In this document: positions 21,888-26,937 of the stretch, one piece after another
How the letters are laid out: each line of letters opens with the position of its first letter
Numbering within the stretch: position 1 is the first letter of the stretch
Assembly: GCA_041178545.1 (NCBI GenBank)
Contig: JBEGVB010000209.1
Span: 1 to 26,937, forward strand
Source: JBEATZ01 sp041178545
GTDB taxonomy: Bacteria > Planctomycetota > UBA1135 > UBA2386
Length of the DNA stretch: 26,937 nucleotides
Direction of reading: 5' to 3'
The notes under the pieces: model-generated
The model's input: the letters and a program-made list of their open reading frames with translations, nothing else
Told to the model about the DNA's origin: nothing
Databases searched by the model: none
Program-made: the position numbers and the translations under genes

Positions 21888-24800
21888 TCAGCCGCGCGCC
21901 ATCGCGCGCCAACGGTCGGCGAGGACGTTCACCGGTTCGGTGAGCAGGTCGGCGACGCCGATGCGTCCCAGCACCGATTCGTCGAAGCTGGGCTCGGTCT
22001 CGGTCACCGCATCGGTGAGCGCCGACAGCCGGTTGCGGTAGGCACTCAGGACGCCGCGCATGGTCTTCGGGTCGAGGTGGTCGGCGAACCGGACATGGAC
22101 GAGCGTGATGCCCGTGGTGCGCCCGTGCTCCACCTCGGGGACGAGGATGACGGTGCGGCCGTCACTGCGTCCGCGCGCCACGAAGCAGAGTCGCTCGACG
22201 GCCACCAGGTGCTTGGTGCCCTTGAGGACCGGGTTGGCACTGGTACGGGATGGCAGGGTCGCGGCGACCCCGCGCTGCTCGAGCACGGCGATCCGGGCAT
22301 CCCCGGACTCGGGGTCCCCGGCGATGCGGTAGCGAGTGGAGCCGGTGACCTCGAGGACTGCGGCGTCGAGGGCGGCAAGGGCACGCAGGTCGCGGTAGCC
22401 GAGGTGGTCGCGTGCGGCACCGGCGGCGAACACGGCACGGACCAGAGGGGCTGACAGCAGTGCCTCGTCCGCGCGCGAGATGCCCACGGTCACGGTCTTG
22501 GCCTGGTGCTTGATGGCGTCGACCGGTCGCGTGAGCTGGTCGATGGCGCGCGTGAGTTCCTCGGCAAGCGCATCGACGACCGTGCCCGGAGCGCCCGGCT
22601 CGCCGAACTCGATCCCGTAGCTGTCGATGGGAACGATGCCCATCGCGTAGCTGAGCAGGGAAGAGAGGCGGACCCCCGTCGAAGGGGACAGGACGCCGTC
22701 GTAGCGGCCCTGGGCGAGGCCCCTGCGGAATGCCTCCCAGTGGGGCTGGATGCGCGGCTGCAGGCTCTGCAGCAGGCTGGTCCGGAGGATCGGGTCGTCG
22801 ACGACCTGTTCGATCGCGCCGCGTGCGGCACGCAGGGGCAGCGCGAGGCTGTCGATGGCGAGCGCGGCACGGTAGCCGAACAGGTGGCCTGCCATCGTGC
22901 TGAGGACGAAGGCGAGCGCAGGGTGGGTCGCAGGCACGTGGATCGTTGCCGCAGCCGCGGTGAAACGGTCCTCGCCCTCGGTGGCGATGACGACAGGCAG
23001 TGCCTTGTGGGCGCGGAAGATGGCCACTTCCTTGGCCACGTCGTCGGCCGTCGACCCTGTGAGGCCTGCCGCGCATACCAGGATGAGCGGTTCACTCGAG
23101 AGGTCGATGTGCTTCTTGTCCTCGGTGGCGTCGCAGGCCATCGACTTGTAGCAGAGCTCGCTGAGCTTGATGCGGATCTCGGCTGCCGCGATGCGGTTTG
23201 CACCGTTGCCGGCGAGTGCCCAGTGCTTGCGTTGCGGGGCGACGCGCGCCGCGACTGCGCTGATGGACTCGTCCTGTGCCAGCACCTGACGCATGCGGTC
23301 GGGGAGTTGCTGGAGCGCGGTGATGAGCTCGTGCTCGGTGCGGTCGTCTGCAACTCCTGCAGCGCGGGCGATGGCGAGCGCCAGCAGCCATCCCGCGGCG
23401 CACTGTGAGTAGAAAGCCTTGGTGCTGGCCACGCTCATCTCGATGTCGCGGCCGTCGCTGGTGAAGAGCACGCCGTCTGCCTTGTCGCAGAGGTCGCTGC
23501 CGCGTCGGTTGACGATGGCGAGCACGGCTGCGCCGCGCTGGCGCAGCAGGTCGACGGTGCGGTTGGTGTCGGTGGTCGTCCCTGACTGGCTGATGGCGAC
23601 GACGAGAGTGTCCGTCATGTCATCGCGCAGCCCGAAGCCGGAGAGCTCGGTTGCGGGGAGTGCACGCACCTCGATGGGAGCCCGGGCGAGGACCTGCTCC
23701 AGTGCGGCTGCCACTGCCTGTCCGGCGACGGCTGCCGTGCCCTGGCCAATGACTCGGATGCGACGGTAGCGGCCTGCGGCAAGTCCTTCGGTGACTGCCT
23801 CGGGCAGCGAGGAGGTGGGCAAGGCCACCTGGAGCCTGTTGCCGCGCGCGACGACCCTGCCGCGCAGCGTCTTGTGGAAGGAGCCCGGAGACTCGCTGAT
23901 CTCCTTGTGCAGGAAGTGGCGGAAGCCGGCGCGGTCGATGTCGCGCGTCGTGACGGCAGCGCGGGTCAGCTGTCGCTCCGCAACCGGCAGTTCCGTGCCG
24001 TCGTAGGCGGTGCGTCGGATGCCGGCGACGGTGCCGGCGTGGGCACGGTCGAGCACCACGACCTGGCCGCGGCTCGCCGTGGGGTTCTGGGGGTTGCCTG
24101 GCGTCTCGCCGTCCATGCGCAGGTAGGTGGAGCACTCCTCCACGACGCCATAGGGCTCGCTCGCGACGACGAAGCCGTCCTCGCGCAGGCCCACGTACAG
24201 TGCCTGTCCGGACCCGCGCAGTGCGAGTGCGACCCGGTCCGGGTGGGCTGCCGCACCGACGGCAATGGCCACCGAACCCTCGAAGGTTGCAACCGTGCGG
24301 CGGAAGGCCTCCGCGAACTCGGTGCCCAGCGCCAGCTCACGGCTCACGAGCGCAGGGATCACCTTGGTGTCGGTCGTGATCTCGTCGGCGATCGCGAGCT
24401 GGTGCCGGCGCTTGAGTTCCTCGTGGTTGTCGACGTCACCGTTGAGCACGGCCAGCACAGCATGCTGGTGGGACGTGCCGACCTCCTGCTCGTTGAGCGG
24501 GTGCGCATTGGGCTCGCTGATGATGCCGATGCTGGCCCAGCGCGTGTGGGCGAGCACGAGTGGCTCCGCACCGGGCTGGCGCAGGGCCCACTGCAGCAGG
24601 TCGTCCGAGGCCATCGAGTTGCGCAGTGCGCGCACGTTGTCGCCCAGCTCCCCGATCTCTGCCGCGTGCTTGTAGACGAGTTGCAGCGTGCCGTTGCCGG
24701 TCCGCACGGAGCGGTTGGTGAACAGCTCGTGGTCGCGCTGCTGGAGCGCCGCCTTCACGGCAGGGTGTGAGAGGTCGACGCCCTTCACCACCACGCCCAC

Positions 24801-25310
24801 GCCCGCGGAGTCGCGGCCACGCACCTCGAGGCGGTCGAGGGAGGCCAGTGCCACCTGCAACGCGGAGAACGCAGCTGCCGAGTGCTGCGTCAGTTCGTGC
24901 GTGCCGGCGAGGCCTGCAACGGCGCGCGCGTGGGGGACTCGGTCGCGCAACAGCGCCCAGCAGGCATCCTTGAGCGCGAGCATCGCCGCGTTGCGCTGCT
25001 CCAGCTCGGCGCCTGCCTCCGCCTGCCGGTCGAAGTCTGCCTCGATCCGTGCGATGCGCTGCTGCAGGTCCTCGAGCCCGGCTGCAGCGGCCTCCAGTGC
25101 GGCAGGGTCCGAGAGCATGCAGGACAGCCCTGCCGTGCCGCGCAACATCGCGTCGAGCCGACCCAGGTCAGCTGCTGCCGCCTGCAGTTGATGGGGACTC
25201 GTCCCTCCGCCAAGCGCGGTCCGCGCCGCCTCCAGCCCAGTCGCGAGGACCGATGCTGGGGGAACGGCCCGGGTCGAGGCGCGCAACAACACGGCAACGA
25301 TGCCACACAT
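21888..25310 (-). CDS. Giant GlmS-like protein: glutaminase + two SIS domains with insertions and C-terminal extension
   Basis: This protein has 1140 residues, against about 610 for ordinary GlmS (glutamine to fructose-6-phosphate, giving glucosamine-6-phosphate). It begins MCGIVAVLL, with Cys2 as nucleophile. An insertion of about 135 residues (20-155) with coiled-coil character precedes RLEVRGRDSAGVGV. HTRWAS (255-260), NGDVDNHEEL (290-299) and TDT (313-315) match glutamine-site residues. FRHFLHKEISESP (463-475) is the typical linker. SIS1 has ISQSGTTTDT (573-582) and MSVASTKAF; SIS2 has EIRIKLSEL (711-719) and EDKKHID, matching isomerase residues. RPVDAIKHQAKTVTV (928-942) resembles the GlmS tail DQPRNLAKSVTV but comes about 100 residues late, and about 200 unassigned residues follow. 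The function is probably amidation of a sugar phosphate, with regulatory additions. It could be a GlmS paralogue of different specificity. Confidence 0.85.
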   Translation of the reverse strand: MCGIVAVLLRASTRAVPPASVLATGLEAARTALGGGTSPHQLQAAAADLGRLDAMLRGTAGLSCMLSDPAALEAAAAGLEDLQQRIARIEADFDRQAEAGAELEQRNAAMLALKDACWALLRDRVPHARAVAGLAGTHELTQHSAAAFSALQVALASLDRLEVRGRDSAGVGVVVKGVDLSHPAVKAALQQRDHELFTNRSVRTGNGTLQLVYKHAAEIGELGDNVRALRNSMASDDLLQWALRQPGAEPLVLAHTRWASIGIISEPNAHPLNEQEVGTSHQHAVLAVLNGDVDNHEELKRRHQLAIADEITTDTKVIPALVSRELALGTEFAEAFRRTVATFEGSVAIAVGAAAHPDRVALALRGSGQALYVGLREDGFVVASEPYGVVEECSTYLRMDGETPGNPQNPTASRGQVVVLDRAHAGTVAGIRRTAYDGTELPVAERQLTRAAVTTRDIDRAGFRHFLHKEISESPGSFHKTLRGRVVARGNRLQVALPTSSLPEAVTEGLAAGRYRRIRVIGQGTAAVAGQAVAAALEQVLARAPIEVRALPATELSGFGLRDDMTDTLVVAISQSGTTTDTNRTVDLLRQRGAAVLAIVNRRGSDLCDKADGVLFTSDGRDIEMSVASTKAFYSQCAAGWLLALAIARAAGVADDRTEHELITALQQLPDRMRQVLAQDESISAVAARVAPQRKHWALAGNGANRIAAAEIRIKLSELCYKSMACDATEDKKHIDLSSEPLILVCAAGLTGSTADDVAKEVAIFRAHKALPVVIATEGEDRFTAAAATIHVPATHPALAFVLSTMAGHLFGYRAALAIDSLALPLRAARGAIEQVVDDPILRTSLLQSLQPRIQPHWEAFRRGLAQGRYDGVLSPSTGVRLSSLLSYAMGIVPIDSYGIEFGEPGAPGTVVDALAEELTRAIDQLTRPVDAIKHQAKTVTVGISRADEALLSAPLVRAVFAAGAARDHLGYRDLRALAALDAAVLEVTGSTRYRIAGDPESGDARIAVLEQRGVAATLPSRTSANPVLKGTKHLVAVERLCFVARGRSDGRTVILVPEVEHGRTTGITLVHVRFADHLDPKTMRGVLSAYRNRLSALTDAVTETEPSFDESVLGRIGVADLLTEPVNVLADRWRAMARG

Positions 25311-25498
25311 GCATTGATCTCACGGTCTGGGTGGAGGTGGGCCCAGTGGCCAGAGAGCCACCCGTGCGCACCAAAGCGACAATGCCAACGGCCCTTCATC
25401 GAGCCGAAGCGACTGCGGCCTTGACCGCCACCTGTGAGATCGTGCGGAGCACGTCCGGCAGTGCCAGAGTCGGCTGCGTGCGCCCCTGCGTCACCTGC
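25311..25498. other. Intergenic region with possible hairpin, upstream of the GlmS-like gene
   Basis: This 188-base gap on the minus strand separates the secreted HEAT gene's stop from the GlmS-like start. GGGTGG (25329-25334) can pair with CCACCC (25358-25363), and within it GTGGC/GCCAC can form a 5-bp stem with a CAGAGA loop. It may contain the HEAT gene's terminator or a leader of the GlmS-like gene. No glmS ribozyme was recognised, and no open frame here looks coding. Confidence 0.3.
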
Positions 25499-26740
25499 TC
25501 AGGGAGCCGCGAACTGCTGCAGCCGATCCCGCAGTGCCACCGCGAGTTCCCGTGCGCCGGCCTGTTCGAGTTGCCCCGCCAGGTCCAGCACCCACTGGGC
25601 CTCGGGTGCAGGCATGGAACCAGGTGCCACCGCGTGCTGGGTGCGGGTGGCGCTGTGCGCGAGGCGCATGCGATCGCACACGACCGTGCCGTTCTCGGCA
25701 GCGAGGGTCGTCTGCTGGAGCCTCGTCCGCAGCGCATCCCATGCTTCGGCAGGCAGTTGGACCCTCTTGTCGCCCTCGATCCCCGCTGCGACCGTGCCCG
25801 AGTCGGTCCACCTCAGGAACAGGTCCCCGTTGCGGCAGGAGAACACCTCGATGCCGCCGTCGAAGGCGGTCTCCGGGTCGCGCAACTCCACCGGCTCACG
25901 CAGGATCGCGCCGGTGCGGCGCCGTGCCGTGGCGAGCAGGGTGTCGATCGCGGCGCGGTTGCCCGCGAGCCCTGCGCCGGCACTCCAGGCAACAGTCTGC
26001 GGCGGGGTCGTGAGCGGCCGAGGCTCGAGGCTGGTGTCTGCCGCCCACTGCTTGAGTGCGGCAAGGGCCTCCGTGCAGCGACGGTTGCCCCATGGGTCGC
26101 CGAGGAAGGTGCGCGTGTCGCCGAGTGCGTCGAGCAGTTCCTGCAGCACGTCCTGCTCGGGCGCGAGGGGCAAGACCAGTGCGGCGACTCGGGAGGGCAC
26201 CCGCGGGTCGGGGTCCGACAGCAGCGAGCGCCACGCCGGCTGGCCGCCCTCGTCGAATGCTCCCGTCCGCGCCAGGCCCAGTGCCGCATTGGCACGGGCG
26301 AGCCATGCAGGGTCCTGCTTCGCGGCCGTGAAGACCGCGACATCCTCGGTGCGTTTCGTGTCAGCGCGCAGCGCAAGGCCGCGCAGGCACTGTGCCCGCC
26401 AGTAGAAGTCGCGGTCCAGCGTCCACTCCCGCAGCAGGGCGGTGAGTCCGGGACCGTTGCCACCGTTCTCGACCAGTGCCTCGACCAGAGTCAGCGGGAG
26501 CGAGTTGGCGCCATTCTTGGCCACATGCGCGCGGAGTGCCGGGACTGCGGCATCGCCTGCACCCGCCACCTTGCGCGCCGCGGCAATCCGGATCGCCAGG
26601 CGCGGACTGCCGACGGACTTGGCCACGTCGGCAGCGACGGGGTCGACGGGCTGGCCCTGGGTGCCGGGGTCCTGGGCGATGCTGCCGGAGGCTGCTGCGA
26701 GCAGTGCAATCGAGACCAGGACGAGACGGTGGGTCCTCAT
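25499..26740 (-). CDS. Secreted HEAT-repeat protein of unknown function
   Basis: This 413-residue protein has a signal peptide (RTHRLVLVSIALLAAASGSIAQ). HEAT-like helices cover about 40-230 (IRIAAARKVAGAGDAAVPAL, WLARANAALGLARTGAF). A less regular C-terminal part (about 280-390) contains the strand-like stretch GIEVFSCRNGDLFLRWTD. There is no VWA metal site, unlike the other two secreted HEAT proteins here, and no catalytic motif. It is likely an extracytoplasmic scaffold. The ATG at 26740 sits directly before the signal peptide, 46 bases after the stop of the upstream gene at the right edge, so they may be co-transcribed. Confidence 0.8.
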   Translation of the reverse strand: MRTHRLVLVSIALLAAASGSIAQDPGTQGQPVDPVAADVAKSVGSPRLAIRIAAARKVAGAGDAAVPALRAHVAKNGANSLPLTLVEALVENGGNGPGLTALLREWTLDRDFYWRAQCLRGLALRADTKRTEDVAVFTAAKQDPAWLARANAALGLARTGAFDEGGQPAWRSLLSDPDPRVPSRVAALVLPLAPEQDVLQELLDALGDTRTFLGDPWGNRRCTEALAALKQWAADTSLEPRPLTTPPQTVAWSAGAGLAGNRAAIDTLLATARRRTGAILREPVELRDPETAFDGGIEVFSCRNGDLFLRWTDSGTVAAGIEGDKRVQLPAEAWDALRTRLQQTTLAAENGTVVCDRMRLAHSATRTQHAVAPGSMPAPEAQWVLDLAGQLEQAGARELAVALRDRLQQFAAP

Positions 26741-26786
26741 GGTGCGGTTCGTTGGGACGTGCAGTGGCAGTGCACCAGTCCCCCGG

Positions 26787-26937
26787 TCACTGGATGCTGT
26801 CGACGTCCATGAAGTAGATGCCGATGACAACGCCATCCTCCTTCTGTTCGCCCACGTAGAGCGTGCCGGTCACCTTGACCACGCCGGCCTTGATCTCGGT
26901 CTTCTGCCCCTCCGGCAGGGCGCAGAAGACGATCTCG
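26787..26937 (-). CDS. C-terminal end of an unidentified protein (5' part outside window)
   Basis: The last 49 residues of a minus-strand gene are present, ending GVVIGIYFMDVDSIQ and a TGA. The pattern of an aliphatic strand, VTGTLYVGEQKEDG, then a strand with an aromatic residue suggests a small beta barrel or OB-like end. It is reminiscent of the C-terminus of DUF3299-type secreted proteins, but this is only a resemblance. The gene is immediately upstream of the secreted HEAT gene. Confidence 0.6.
   Translation of the reverse strand, partial: EIVFCALPEGQKTEIKAGVVKVTGTLYVGEQKEDGVVIGIYFMDVDSIQ

Noticed and set aside
18597..22454. Long antisense frames opposite the second VWA gene, the DegT gene and part of the GlmS-like gene
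   Set aside because: Catalytic and metal-binding motifs lie on the other strand in each case; these are compositional shadows.
25311..25498. glmS ribozyme upstream of the GlmS-like gene
   Set aside because: The gap is long enough, but I could not identify the ribozyme's conserved core; only simple hairpins are seen.
1..26937. tRNA, rRNA, CRISPR arrays, insertion sequences, prophage
   Set aside because: No cloverleaf-like segment, regularly spaced repeat, transposase or phage structural gene was seen. The DUF669 gene alone is not evidence of a prophage.

Overview
This is a very GC-rich window (roughly 70% G+C, codon third positions mostly G or C) packed with 20 protein genes, one of them cut off at each edge. 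No rRNA, tRNA, CRISPR array or insertion sequence was seen. The gene content suggests a member of the Planctomycetota: secreted HEAT-repeat/von Willebrand A proteins, a very large secreted PIG-L deacetylase, a secreted prenyltransferase-repeat protein without cyclase residues, a DUF669 protein, and the HpnC/HpnD/HpnE squalene route. This is an inference from gene families, not a phylogeny. About a third of the genes start with GTG or TTG, and 4-base ATGA/GTGA stop-start overlaps are common.

Layout. (1) Positions 1-3907, minus strand: a DUF669 protein with an SSB-like DPIPF tail, NAD-dependent DNA ligase LigA, a 35-residue one-helix membrane peptide, and a two-domain aminoglycoside-phosphotransferase-like/P-loop kinase protein that runs off the left edge. 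(2) 3965-8038, plus strand: hpnC-hpnD-hpnE, overlapping end to end, which make squalene from farnesyl diphosphate, then a TerC-family membrane protein. A 20-bp inverted repeat sits in the short divergent region between blocks 1 and 2. (3) 8111-10783, minus strand: a cytoplasmic protein with two copies of an unrecognised 45-residue motif, and a secreted HEAT+VWA protein. (4) 10864-11202, plus: a small TPR protein. (5) 11233-12138, minus: an SDR-type sugar-epimerase-like protein (TIGR01777). (6) 12234-16995, plus: a three-gene overlapping operon of secreted prenyltransferase-repeat protein, PLP aminotransferase, and secreted PIG-L deacetylase with a ThuA/GATase-like tail. (7) 16999-18465, minus: an old-yellow-enzyme-type oxidoreductase. 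(8) 18573-20597, plus: a second secreted HEAT+VWA protein. (9) 20619-26937, minus: a DegT/StrS aminotransferase, a giant 1140-residue GlmS-like protein, a secreted HEAT protein, and the end of an unidentified gene.

The most unusual items are the giant GlmS-like protein, which keeps glutaminase and isomerase residues but carries large insertions and a C-terminal extension of about 200 residues next to a sugar-aminotransferase-type gene, and the duplicated-motif protein at 8111-8962. A further pattern is that all four convergent gene junctions carry GC-rich hairpins without a U-tract. No single cluster could be recognised with certainty as a complete new system; these are the best leads.
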